The notes beneath the pieces are model-generated. The model saw nothing but the letters and a program-made list of their open reading frames with translations. It was not told where the DNA came from and made no database searches. Of a stretch of DNA of 35,837 nt, positions 21,518 through 29,902 are shown piece after piece. The DNA is from a bacterium (GTDB taxonomy: Bacteria > Thermosulfidibacterota > Thermosulfidibacteria > Thermosulfidibacterales > B14-G1). The position numbers were made by a program, and so were the translations under genes. The stretch covers positions 1 to 35,837 of the forward strand of contig JALUVF010000117.1 of NCBI GenBank assembly GCA_027020915.1, written 5' to 3'. Numbering within the stretch: position 1 is the first letter of the stretch; each line of letters starts with the position of its first letter.

Positions 21518-23053
21518 ATGGCCATCGCCGAGCTGGCAAAGCGCCTGGAAGGCAGAGTGGATCCCGACAAAGAGGCTCGAAAGGAACGGGCCCGGCGAGA
21601 CTTTGCCTTCTTCTTTGAGTACTACATAGCCCCGCAAATAGAAGACTATGTTCCTTCGGCGCCTTATCAACTGGCCCTCATCCGCACGGTGTCCACCAGG
21701 AGGCTCTCCCCTGAAGACGCCCGGCTTTTCCAGAGCCTGGTACTACCCGAACGCAGAGACCTGATCAGACCCACGGAGCATCTCAGGGGCCTGCTGGATC
21801 TGGAGCCCAGGGACCACGGGAAGACGGCCAGGATGACCCAGGCGTTGCCCCTATGGCTCATTCTCACCCAGGAACGGGTTTTCCCGGTGACCATTCATGC
21901 CTCGGAGAACGCAGCCAAGGATGTGCTGTCGTCTATAAAGCTTGAGCTGGAGAACAACGAGAGAATCCTGGAGGACTTCGGGGACCAAAAGGGGCGGGTG
22001 TGGAGCTCCCGAAAGATTGTGCTGGCCAATGGCAACGCCCTGGCGGCCCTGGGGGCGGGGCAGAGTATTCGAGGCATCAAGGACAGATACCGCCGGCCCA
22101 CCCACATCATCTGTGATGACCTGCTGAAGGATGATGATGTGGAGAGCGCTTCCAGGAGAGAAGCCATTTATCGGTGGTTCAAAAGGGCAGTGATGAACCT
22201 GGGCAAAGACGCCCTCATTGTGGTGGTGAATACCATAATGCACCCTGACGATTTGCCCAGCAGGCTCAAGGCCGAGATCAAGGAAGGCAAGCTCAAAGAC
22301 TGGCAGTGCCTCTGGCTAAGGGCCCATACACCGGACGGTCAACCACTGTGGCCCCAGCGCTGGAGCCTGGAAGATCTCAGGAGGAAAAGGGAAGATGTGG
22401 GAGAGCCGGTATGGGCCACGGAGTTTGACAACGAGCCCGTGCCCGAGGGCTCCAAGAAGTTCAGGAGGGACTGGTTTGTCTTTTACGATGCCAGCCAGAT
22501 CGAGCCCGAGAGGCTGGTGATCACCTGTGCCGTGGATCCCGCCACGGGCACCGACATGGGGGACTACACGGCAGTGGTGGCCGTGGGAGTGCCCCGGGGG
22601 TTCCGCTATCCCATCTACATCCTGGAAGCGTGGGGGGCCAGGTGCTCTGAGTTTGAGTTACTGGCCAAACTGATCGAGCTCTATGGCGTATATCCCCACA
22701 TGAAGGTGATGGGTTTTGAGGAGCAGAACTTTCAAAAGATTTATAAGAACCTGTGCATCAGGGAGGCCTGGGAGCGTTTTGGAGTGAGGCTACCTGTCAG
22801 AGGCATAAAGCAAACAGGATCCAAGGCCTTGCGCATAGCCAGCCTTTCGCCCCTGGTGGAGGCAGGGGTGATCAGGTTCAAGAAGACCCAGACCCTCCTC
22901 ATGGACCAGCTGGAGGCTTTTCCTAAGGGTCATGATGATCTGCCCGATGCCCTGGAGATGGCCATCTCCCTGCTGCCCAAACAGAACAGGATCCCCAAAG
23001 TGATTCCATTGAGAATAAAGCGCCAGGTGGCCGGAATGCTGGGGAGGTACTGA
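21518..23053 (+). CDS. Mu gp28-like large terminase subunit
   Basis: This 511-residue DNA-packaging motor has an N-terminal ATPase with a Walker A-like EPRDHGKTAR (residues 96-105; K102) and Walker B HIICDD (196-201). It also has a C-terminal RNase-H-type nuclease with AVDPATGTDMGDY, an acidic GFEEQNFQ and GHDDLPDALEMA. The last Asp pair is typical of terminase nucleases. The protein is complete in length. The TGA at its end overlaps the ATG of the tiny gene at 23053 by one base. Confidence 0.93.
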   Translation: MAIAELAKRLEGRVDPDKEARKERARRDFAFFFEYYIAPQIEDYVPSAPYQLALIRTVSTRRLSPEDARLFQSLVLPERRDLIRPTEHLRGLLDLEPRDHGKTARMTQALPLWLILTQERVFPVTIHASENAAKDVLSSIKLELENNERILEDFGDQKGRVWSSRKIVLANGNALAALGAGQSIRGIKDRYRRPTHIICDDLLKDDDVESASRREAIYRWFKRAVMNLGKDALIVVVNTIMHPDDLPSRLKAEIKEGKLKDWQCLWLRAHTPDGQPLWPQRWSLEDLRRKREDVGEPVWATEFDNEPVPEGSKKFRRDWFVFYDASQIEPERLVITCAVDPATGTDMGDYTAVVAVGVPRGFRYPIYILEAWGARCSEFELLAKLIELYGVYPHMKVMGFEEQNFQKIYKNLCIREAWERFGVRLPVRGIKQTGSKALRIASLSPLVEAGVIRFKKTQTLLMDQLEAFPKGHDDLPDALEMAISLLPKQNRIPKVIPLRIKRQVAGMLGRY

Positions 23054-23226
23054 TGGAAAGCAAGGTCAGGCGGGTGAAAGCCGTTCCTGTGGAGGTTTAC
23101 TCCAGGATCGTGGGCTATTACCGCCCGGTCCAGAACTGGAACGACGGGAAGAAAGAGGAGTGGAAGGACCGCAAGGTAATCCAGGCAGAGAAAGTGATGG
23201 AGCTTGTCAGGCATGAGGAGGGTTAA
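23053..23226 (+). CDS. 57-residue NrdD glycyl-radical-motif-like peptide
   Basis: A 57-codon gene fits exactly between terminase and portal genes, starting in the terminase stop (TGATG) and ending 3 bases before the portal GTG. Its centre, VYSRIVGYYRPVQNWNDGKK followed by EEWKDR, matches the pattern of the C-terminal glycyl-radical loop of anaerobic ribonucleotide reductase (R-x-x-GY-x-RP-x-x-x-WN-x-GK-x-E). It has none of the cysteines of the NrdD zinc site. Short stand-alone proteins of this kind occur in anaerobes. A role as a radical-loop spare part for a host reductase is imaginable but unproven. Coding is supported by the exact fit and lack of gaps. Confidence 0.72.
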   Translation: MESKVRRVKAVPVEVYSRIVGYYRPVQNWNDGKKEEWKDRKVIQAEKVMELVRHEEG

Positions 23227-23229
23227 ACG

Positions 23230-24438
23230 GTGAACAGGCGCTATTTGGGCCAGGAAGTGGTGAGCCAGTATGAGGCCATCTTTGCAGGCTTTCTGGACTA
23301 CATGCCCAATCCCGACCTGCTTCTATCCACCACGGGGGAGACCCTGGAGACTTACGACAAGATGCTTCTGGATCCTCACATTGGTTCCATGCTGGAATTG
23401 CGCAAGAGTTTCACCCGGGGCAGGGCCTGGGACCTGGAACCTCCAGGGAATGATTCGCTTTCCATCAAGGCGACGGAGCTGGTCAAGGATGTGCTGAAGC
23501 GGACCAACCTGGCCAACGGAATTTCCCAGCTTCTCATGGCCCTGGACTATGGCTACTCCGTGGTAGAGCTGGTCTGGCGCCAGGAGGGAGATCTATGGGT
23601 GCCTACTCTAAAGGGGCGGGCACCCAAGAGGTTTGTCTTTTCCCCAAAAGGAGAGTTGATGTTGGCAGCACCATACCCCAGGACCCTTAAGACCAAATAC
23701 AAATTCATTGTGCACAGAAACCAACCCAGGGGTGAGAATCCTTATGGCACGGCCCTGCTGTCTCGCTGCTACTGGCCCTGGACCTTCAAGAGAGCAGGCC
23801 TGAGGTTCTGGCTCACCATGTGTGAGAAGTTTGGGGTGCCCACTATTCTGGCCCTCTTCCAGTGTGACAATGAAGAGGAAGCCAGGGAGCGGGCCAGAGA
23901 GATCACCGATGCCCTGTACAGCATCCAATCCAGTGCGGCTGCCGCCCTGGCCAACATAGAAGACATCAAGGCTCTGGAGGCCAAGGGGGCGGGGGAGGAC
24001 TTCCTTAAGCTTTGTACCTTCTGCAATTTCGAGATCTCCAAGGCTATCACCAACCAGATCCTCTCTTCGGACATCGGAGACTCGGGCTCCTATGCCCTGT
24101 CCAAAGAGCACAAGGATACCCTGAACCGCCTGGCCCTGGAAGACGGTCTGGCCCTGGCGGAGTTGTTCAATACCACTCTCATCCCGTGGGTCGTGGAGCT
24201 CAATCTCGGAGTGGACGCTCCGAAACCTACGTTCCAGTTCGACTTCTTCGAGGTTCCGCCCTGGGACATAGTGAAGGATGCCATAGACAGGGGCGTGCCC
24301 GTTTCCAGGCGGGCCCTCTATACCCGCTATAACCTTCCCAAACCTGAAGATGAAGCAGATGCCTTTGTTTCTCCCAAGAAGGCCTCGGAGGTGGCCTTCT
24401 CTGACCCTTTTGGGAGGGGCAGGATCAGACTCAAATAG
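23230..24438 (+). CDS. Mu gp29-like portal protein (DUF935)
   Basis: This 402-residue protein starts at GTG 23230. It has the DUF935 profile: a central block KTKYKFIVHRNQPRGENPYG, then TALLSRCYWPWTFKRAGLRF, is characteristic of portal proteins of Mu-like phages. Portals form the dodecameric ring through which DNA enters the head. Known relatives are about 500 residues, so this one is on the short side, probably at the C-terminus. It follows the tiny NrdD-like gene by 3 bases. Confidence 0.92.
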   Translation: MNRRYLGQEVVSQYEAIFAGFLDYMPNPDLLLSTTGETLETYDKMLLDPHIGSMLELRKSFTRGRAWDLEPPGNDSLSIKATELVKDVLKRTNLANGISQLLMALDYGYSVVELVWRQEGDLWVPTLKGRAPKRFVFSPKGELMLAAPYPRTLKTKYKFIVHRNQPRGENPYGTALLSRCYWPWTFKRAGLRFWLTMCEKFGVPTILALFQCDNEEEARERAREITDALYSIQSSAAAALANIEDIKALEAKGAGEDFLKLCTFCNFEISKAITNQILSSDIGDSGSYALSKEHKDTLNRLALEDGLALAELFNTTLIPWVVELNLGVDAPKPTFQFDFFEVPPWDIVKDAIDRGVPVSRRALYTRYNLPKPEDEADAFVSPKKASEVAFSDPFGRGRIRLK

Positions 24439-24443
24439 CACCC

Positions 24444-25421
24444 TTGGTTCCGCCTGCCCCAGGGGTGGAGGCCAGGGAGAACGAGATTCAGATCCATCTG
24501 GGAGAGCTGGAGTCTCTGGTTCAGGATTACCAGAAGATCGGTGGGCGGGCCCTCTATGACTTTCTGGTGAAGGCCATGCCCACCATCACCAGGCGAGACA
24601 GGCCTCCCGACGAAGTGTTCAAGAACCTGGAGAACAGTGTCTACAACATGATGTTGCTGGCCTACCTCCTGGGGTTTGTTCATGTAACGGAGCTGGCCCG
24701 GGGGGAGACCCTCTTTGCCGAGATTGTGCCGGAGCCCCTGCCGATGGACGAGGCCATTGCTCTGTTCCGGGCTAGGGTGCCCCTGGAGCCCCAGGAGTTT
24801 TACTCCTTGGAGGCGCCTCTCAGATTGAGGGCCTTCACCGTGGCCCGCCTGGTGGGGCTGGACGCCATTGCCCGGGTAAAGGATGCCATCATCCGGGTGC
24901 TGGAGGAGGGCCAAACCCTCAGGCAGTTCCTGGAGGAGGTGGGAGCCCAGGAGGTGATTCGACGGGCAGGCTTCGACACAACCAGCCCGTGGTACTGGGA
25001 GACGGTCTTTCGCACCAATGTGATGAGCGCCTATTCCTCCGGGCGTTGGGCCGCCGTTCAAAGGCACAGGGTCGCCTTTCCTTACATGGAGTTTCTGACC
25101 ATCCCTGACGAGAGGAGATGCCCTATCTGTGGACCTCTCCACGGCATAGTGAAGCCCGTGGGGGATTCTTTCTGGCAGAGCCATCATCCCCCCCTGCACT
25201 TCAACTGCCGATGCGTGGCCAGGCCCATACACAAAACGGAAGCCGGGGACATGAGAATCGAACCCAGTCGGGTGAGGACAGAGGATTTGCCGCTGCCGAT
25301 GGAGGGTTTTGGAGGTGTACCCTCCCTTGAGAGCTTGCCTCCTTCCATGCTGGATCGAGCCAGGGAGTACGGCATCCTGGACGATGTGTTGCGTATGAAG
25401 GAGAAACTCGGCCTCTCGTAA
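24444..25421 (+). CDS. Mu gp30/F-like head morphogenesis protein
   Basis: This 325-residue minor head protein has the Phage_Mu_F signature at its C-terminal third: the CPICGPLHG and HFNCRCVARPI cysteine motifs (about residues 230-265) preceded by TNVMSAYSSGRWAA. It is thought to bridge portal and capsid or act in early head assembly. The start is uncertain: the open frame begins at TTG 24444, and GTG 24465 is an alternative with equally weak ribosome sites. A 263-base gap containing the TTTTGAACA array follows. Confidence 0.9.
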   Translation: MVPPAPGVEARENEIQIHLGELESLVQDYQKIGGRALYDFLVKAMPTITRRDRPPDEVFKNLENSVYNMMLLAYLLGFVHVTELARGETLFAEIVPEPLPMDEAIALFRARVPLEPQEFYSLEAPLRLRAFTVARLVGLDAIARVKDAIIRVLEEGQTLRQFLEEVGAQEVIRRAGFDTTSPWYWETVFRTNVMSAYSSGRWAAVQRHRVAFPYMEFLTIPDERRCPICGPLHGIVKPVGDSFWQSHHPPLHFNCRCVARPIHKTEAGDMRIEPSRVRTEDLPLPMEGFGGVPSLESLPPSMLDRAREYGILDDVLRMKEKLGLS

Positions 25422-25524
25422 ATTCCCGTGGGGCAAGGGTTCATGAGGTATTCCCTCTCAGAGCCCCAAAATTGCCTTCTGAAGGCCTTTTGGTTGACAG
25501 ACGATAAGAGTATCGGCCCCAAAC

Positions 25525-25567
25525 TTTTGAACACCTTTTTGAACACTTTTGAACACCTTTGAACGCC
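25525..25567. repeat. Phased array of four TTTTGAACACC motifs
   Basis: Copies start at 25525 (TTTTGAACACC), 25537 (TTTTGAACAC), 25547 (TTTTGAACACC) and 25558 (TTTGAACGCC), with spacing of 12, 10 and 11 bases, so each falls on the same face of the helix. It lies in the only long non-coding gap of the structural region (25422-25684), between the head morphogenesis and protease genes and about 17.5 kb from the left end. Nothing else is visible in the gap. Confidence 0.7.
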
Positions 25568-25684
25568 CATGTTCTTGTGGGGCAGGGGCTCGGGAAAGGC
25601 TTTGGAGAGGAGAGAGGAATTTGTTTTGGCTTTTGGCAGGTTTGGCAAGGGTTTGAGGCGAATACCTTTATATATAGCCACAAG

Positions 25685-26962
25685 ATGTGGCTGGAGCTGG
25701 CAAAAGCAGGCAAGTACCACGGGAAGGAACTCTCCCCTTCTGACTTTCAGGAGATAGTGGAGACCTTCAAGGGAGAGGTTCCCGTTGCTCTGGGCCATTC
25801 CCTGGCCGATTTCATGCCGGCTTTTGGATGGGTCAAGGCTCTGAAGACAGAGGGAGAGACCCTGTACGGTGATGTGGAGCTTTTGCCCCCATTGGACGAG
25901 GCCTACGAAAACGGATTTTTCAAGAAGTGGTCTATCGGGGTGCGGGTAAACGATGAGGGCAAAAAGTACCTGCACCACCTAGCCTTTCTGGGAGCCATGC
26001 CGCCTGCCATCAAGGACCTAAAGCCCGTTTCCCAGGTTGCATTCAGCGATGACGTGGAGACCTACGAGTTTGCGTCCCTGGAGGCCGACAAGCTAGGAGT
26101 CATAGCCAGGGCTCTTGCGGGTTTGAGGGAATGGCTTCTGGAGAAGTTTGGCAAGGAAGATGCCGACCGGGTGGTGCCGCCCTACGACCTGGACTGGTTG
26201 AAAGAGCCCTCGGAAAATGCCTTTGCAGATACCCCTCCTCCCCTCTCCAAGGTGCCCGTCGCTTCGGTGGGGACTAGGTTGGCTCCTCATAATGAGAAGG
26301 CAAAAAGGATTCTAGATAAATATGGATGGGAGGGGTTAAAGAAGTATTCTCTTTTACACAAATCAGACAAAAACCCCGAAAGTCTGGAGGCGTACAAATA
26401 TCTAGTTGTGGATATCATCGATGGTAAACCCTACATCATTCCCAAGGCGGTTTCCCAATACCTGGCGTATTTGCATGGAGCCAGGGGAGTTAAGATTCCA
26501 GAGGCCGATCGTAAAGTTGTCGAACCCAAGCTCCTTAAGCTCAAGGAGCGGATAGACAAGGAAAGAAAGAAGGAGGAGCCCATGAAGTTTTCTGATTTGC
26601 CCAAGGAGGAGCAGGAAAGGTTGATGGCCGAGGCCAAGGCTCAGGTGGCCCAGGAGTTTGCCGACAAGGAGAAGGCCCTCACCGGCGAGCTTCTGGCTCA
26701 GAAGAAGAGGGAGCTGGAAGAGTCCATGAAGGGCAAGGTGCCCAGAGAAAAGCAGCCCTTAGTGCTGGCCCTGGCCGACGCCATGAGTCCCGTGGAGAAA
26801 ATGGAGTTCTCCGACGGAGACGCCAAGTACGAGAAGAGCCCCCTGGATGTGCTCATCGAGATTTTCAAAGCCCTACCCCTGCCGGTGCAGCCAGGGGAAG
26901 AGGACTTTGGCGATCCCCCCACCCTGGATAAGCACCTGGGGGATCTGACCAAGTACATGTGA
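25685..26962 (+). CDS. Capsid maturation protease with fused scaffold domain
   Basis: This protein is 425 residues from ATG 25685. Its N-terminal part resembles Mu I-type prohead proteases (LAKAGKYHGKELSPSDFQEI, then PVALGHSLADFMPAFGWVKA), with H as a possible catalytic residue. The middle (about residues 235-335; KYLVVDIIDGKPYIIPKAVS and LHGARGVKIPEADR) resembles a helical domain seen in other phage proteases and is distinctly AT-richer. The C-terminus is charged coiled coil typical of scaffolds. The frame is open upstream to TTG 25559 with no good ribosome site anywhere, so the true start is uncertain and may lie in the motif array region. Confidence 0.8.
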   Translation: MWLELAKAGKYHGKELSPSDFQEIVETFKGEVPVALGHSLADFMPAFGWVKALKTEGETLYGDVELLPPLDEAYENGFFKKWSIGVRVNDEGKKYLHHLAFLGAMPPAIKDLKPVSQVAFSDDVETYEFASLEADKLGVIARALAGLREWLLEKFGKEDADRVVPPYDLDWLKEPSENAFADTPPPLSKVPVASVGTRLAPHNEKAKRILDKYGWEGLKKYSLLHKSDKNPESLEAYKYLVVDIIDGKPYIIPKAVSQYLAYLHGARGVKIPEADRKVVEPKLLKLKERIDKERKKEEPMKFSDLPKEEQERLMAEAKAQVAQEFADKEKALTGELLAQKKRELEESMKGKVPREKQPLVLALADAMSPVEKMEFSDGDAKYEKSPLDVLIEIFKALPLPVQPGEEDFGDPPTLDKHLGDLTKYM

Positions 26963-26975
26963 TGAGGAGGGTGTG

Positions 26976-27554
26976 ATGGCCTTTGATGCTGTTTTGGGAA
27001 CCCAGCAGTTCGCCGAAAAGCAGGTGGCGGCCGGTGGGCACGGACCTTTTGGTGTCTCCTGGCCAGTGAAGACCGGACAGGGAACCCTGGAGGCAGGCAC
27101 CGTTGTGGCCCTGAACGAGAATCAGGAGCTGGTGCCCTACGGTGAGACCAGCAAAGACATAGGCACGGGTGACGGAACCATCAAGGACTTCTCCGGAACC
27201 CTGGACTCCAAGCCCCTACAGCCCGGAACGGTGGTGGTGGGCGACGGCACCCAGACCCTCTATGACGACGGATGTGGACGTCTCTACGGCGATGGCAGCG
27301 GGACGGTGAACTATGAGACCGCAGAGGTGAGCGCCAGCTTTGCCTCTGCAGTCGGGAACGGGACCACGGTTTCTGCCTCTGCCAAGAAGAGACTCTTCGG
27401 GGTTCTGGCCAACAAGGTGGACACCACCAAGGAGTCTGTGGCCCTGGTCTACCGCCACGGCACCGTGAACAAGGCGGCCCTCCTGGTGGACGGCGCCGCC
27501 ATCGCCGACGCCGACGTGGCCAGGCTGATAGAGGCAGGAATCTACCCAATTTAA
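26976..27554 (+). CDS. Lambda gpD-like head decoration protein
   Basis: This 192-residue protein has the decoration-protein pattern near both ends: GHGPFGVSWPVKTGQGTLEA GTVVALN-type start and GTVNKAALLVDGAAI near the C-terminus. A beta-rich central insertion (about 60-130) makes it longer than lambda gpD (110 residues), giving a bulkier spike on the capsid. GAGGAGGG precedes ATG 26976. It precedes the major capsid gene by 11 bases. Confidence 0.8.
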   Translation: MAFDAVLGTQQFAEKQVAAGGHGPFGVSWPVKTGQGTLEAGTVVALNENQELVPYGETSKDIGTGDGTIKDFSGTLDSKPLQPGTVVVGDGTQTLYDDGCGRLYGDGSGTVNYETAEVSASFASAVGNGTTVSASAKKRLFGVLANKVDTTKESVALVYRHGTVNKAALLVDGAAIADADVARLIEAGIYPI

Positions 27555-27565
27555 GGAGGTAAAAG

Positions 27566-28558
27566 ATGCCCGTAACCATAGACCTTAGAGAGTTTTTCAC
27601 CCCCGAGGCGGTGGCCCAGATGTTGAAAACCCTGCCGCCTCTGCGGACTCCTGTGGTGGATACCATCTTTCCCGAAGCCAACAGGCGGCAACAGGGGCTC
27701 CCTGTTGTGGGCGTGGACGAAATCGTGGAGACCACCAACGCCGTGCCCGTGGTGAGGAGGGGAAGCCCCAGTGTGCCCATCGGCAACGAAGGCAGAACCA
27801 TCACCTATATCGAGCCCCAGCCCATAGATGTGAACTCCTTTTTCTCGGCCAAGGACCTCAACGACCTGAAGCTCCTAGACAAAGCCGGGCGGCAACAGGT
27901 GGTGACCAATAAAATAGACCGCATGCGCCGGGTGGTGAGGGCCACTACGGAAGGGCTGGCCGCCCAGGCCCTCACTGGCCAGATCGCATGGCCCATGAAG
28001 ACGGAGGCCGGAGCCCTGGATACCTACCAGGTGGGCTTTGGTTCTACCCTCTCCTATGATCCCACCACCCTATGGGATGATACGGCCAAGAAGGCCAAGG
28101 ATATCCTGGACGACCTGATCCAGATGGAGGCCCAGATCCAGGACGAATCCGGCTATGCCCAAACCAAGATCTGGGCAGGCAGGCTGGCCTTTTTGGCCCT
28201 GGCGGGGGTAGTGGAGAACATCTCCAACAAGAGCGCCATCAAAGTTTCCATCTCCGAGAGAGCCATAAACCTGGCCGGATACAGCGTGGAGCTCATGAAC
28301 GTGAGTTACTATGATCCCGCCACCAAGACCAGAAAGAAGATCGTGGACGAGAAGAAGGTGGTGATGTGGGCCAACGATGCCCCCTTCACCCTCCTCTACT
28401 GTGCCATAGACGACATGAAGGCGGGGCTCTTGCCCATGCCCTTCTACGCCAGGCCCGTGGACGAAGACGACCCCTCCGGCGTGAAGATTCTGGGCAAGAG
28501 CAAGCCCCTGCCCGTTCCCGTGCCCAAGGCCATTTGCTGGGCCACGGTGGTGAGCTGA
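27566..28558 (+). CDS. Lambda gpE-like major capsid protein
   Basis: This 330-residue shell protein of the Phage_cap_E family is recognised from PVVDTIFPEANRRQQGLPVV, PVVRRGSPSVPIGNEGRTIT, EPQPIDVNSFFSAKDLNDLK and the C-terminal APFTLLYCAIDD. The lambda E/D pair replaces the gpT-type capsid of Mu itself, showing modular exchange. AAGGAGG lies before the ATG. The protein is of normal family length. Confidence 0.9.
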   Translation: MPVTIDLREFFTPEAVAQMLKTLPPLRTPVVDTIFPEANRRQQGLPVVGVDEIVETTNAVPVVRRGSPSVPIGNEGRTITYIEPQPIDVNSFFSAKDLNDLKLLDKAGRQQVVTNKIDRMRRVVRATTEGLAAQALTGQIAWPMKTEAGALDTYQVGFGSTLSYDPTTLWDDTAKKAKDILDDLIQMEAQIQDESGYAQTKIWAGRLAFLALAGVVENISNKSAIKVSISERAINLAGYSVELMNVSYYDPATKTRKKIVDEKKVVMWANDAPFTLLYCAIDDMKAGLLPMPFYARPVDEDDPSGVKILGKSKPLPVPVPKAICWATVVS

Positions 28559-28569
28559 TAGGAGGCTAA

Positions 28570-28953
28570 ATGGGCAGCTGGCTGTCGGCGGATGAGCTCC
28601 GGGAAGACATGGATCCCGGAATCTATGACCAGGTTACCCGGGGGGATGGCTCTCTGGGAGACTGGGCCATCTCCCGGGCCGAAACCTGGTTCACGGCATA
28701 CCTGCGCAGGAACGGAGTGACGCTGACAGACGAGATGATCCCCGCTGTGAAACAGATCATCTCCAAGCGGGCCCAGTACGAGCTCTATGCCCGCCAGGAG
28801 GTGGAAGAGATGGCCAGGGATAAGCGACAGGACGCCAACGAGCTGGTGAGGGCTCTTCTGGGAGACGACCCCGAAGGCCAAACCGAGGCCCAGAGGCCGG
28901 CCGGGGCTGTCAAGGTACCCGATTACGACGGTATCGACTGGAGCAAGTTCTGA
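28570..28953 (+). CDS. Mu gp36-like head-tail connector (DUF1320)
   Basis: This 127-residue protein is mostly helical (SADELREDMDPGIYDQVTRG and ISKRAQYELYARQEVEEMAR), matching the DUF1320/gp36 pattern of head completion proteins. Proteins of this type close the portal and join head to tail. AGGAGG lies upstream, and the stop overlaps the following ATG by one base. Confidence 0.85.
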   Translation: MGSWLSADELREDMDPGIYDQVTRGDGSLGDWAISRAETWFTAYLRRNGVTLTDEMIPAVKQIISKRAQYELYARQEVEEMARDKRQDANELVRALLGDDPEGQTEAQRPAGAVKVPDYDGIDWSKF

Positions 28954-29492
28954 TGGTGCAGATGAAGGTTGAGGCCAGGGACATGGGAGTCAGCAGAATG
29001 CTGGCCACCCTAAGGGAGCGGATGGTCAACACCAGGCCCCTCATGGACGAGATCGGCCTTTATCTGGTGTCCCAGGTGCAGAGGCACTTCGCAGAGGGAG
29101 GGCCCGGCTGGCCTCCCTTGAGGCCCTCCACCATCGCCCGGCGTCGCAAGGGCTCCTCTGTCCCCCTGAGGGATACGGGGCGGCTCATGAGTTCCATTGC
29201 CCACAGGGCAGAGGAGGGCAGGGTGGTTGTGGGGACCAACGTGGAATATGCAGCCACCCAGCAGTTTGGCGCCAGGAGGGGGCAGTTCGGCAGCCGGGAG
29301 GTCATCCAGCATGTGAGGGCCCATCTCAGAAGGCAGAGAGGACGCCAGGTTCACGTGAGGGCCCATGAAAGGCGAAGAACTATGGAGATCCCCTGGGGCG
29401 ACATTCCGCCCAGGCCCTTCCTTTACATGACGGACCAGGACGAGGGGCGGATCCTGAGGATGGTGAGGGAGTATTTTGAGCTTTCTGGCTGA
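28953..29492 (+). CDS. Virion morphogenesis protein (gpG/gpS family)
   Basis: This 179-residue protein carries the phage virion morphogenesis motif RHFAEGGPGWPPLRPSTIAR, then RDTGRLMSSIAHRAEEGRVV and YAATQQFGARRG. In Mu this family member lies after gp30; here it follows gp36, a local reordering. It is very arginine-rich between residues 100 and 145, suggesting contact with DNA. Likely a tail-completion or tube terminator protein. Confidence 0.87.
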   Translation: MVQMKVEARDMGVSRMLATLRERMVNTRPLMDEIGLYLVSQVQRHFAEGGPGWPPLRPSTIARRRKGSSVPLRDTGRLMSSIAHRAEEGRVVVGTNVEYAATQQFGARRGQFGSREVIQHVRAHLRRQRGRQVHVRAHERRRTMEIPWGDIPPRPFLYMTDQDEGRILRMVREYFELSG

Positions 29493-29892
29493 CATAGAAG
29501 ACGCCATCGTTGCCAGACTGAAGGATGCCCTGGCCGTAACAAACGTGGATGGCGCCAGGGGCACCTGGCAGGAGGTGATGGAAGGACTCTTTTCTTTGCC
29601 CGGAGTACGGGTGGTCTACGACGGTTCCGAGTTTGCAATGGAAAACCAGCTGGAAAGAGAGGACCTGAGTTTTACCGTCCTCTTTGCCTGTAGAGACATC
29701 CGGGGTGCAGGCAGGGACGATGCCTACTCTCTGCTGGAGGAGGGGCGAGCCGCTCTGAGACGGTACAGTCCCGAGGTGGCAGATGTAGTTCTGGCACCCT
29801 TTGTGCCCGTCAGGGCCCTCTTCGTGGGGGGCGATCCAAACAAGGTGGTCTATGCCCTGACGGTCAAGACCAGAATTAAAAGAAGGATTTGA
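29476..29892 (+). CDS. Mu gp37-like protein (DUF1834)
   Basis: This 138-residue protein starts at TTG 29476, 17 bases inside the previous gene. N-terminal FLADIEDAIVARLKDALA and the central FTVLFACRDIRGAGRDDAYS follow the DUF1834/gp37 pattern. Its role is head-tail joining or tail assembly, inferred from position. Confidence 0.8.
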   Translation: MSFLADIEDAIVARLKDALAVTNVDGARGTWQEVMEGLFSLPGVRVVYDGSEFAMENQLEREDLSFTVLFACRDIRGAGRDDAYSLLEEGRAALRRYSPEVADVVLAPFVPVRALFVGGDPNKVVYALTVKTRIKRRI

Positions 29893-29902
29893 GGAGGGAG
29901 AC

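Noticed and set aside
20891..21670. Minus-strand open frame of 259 codons
   Set aside because: Overlaps three well-supported plus-strand packaging genes and has no family resemblance.
24327..25436. Minus-strand open frame of 369 codons
   Set aside because: Antisense to the head morphogenesis gene; no motifs or start signal.
25525..25567. CRISPR-like array
   Set aside because: Repeat units are only 10-12 bases with no spacers and no cas genes, so the array is better explained as phased protein-binding sites.
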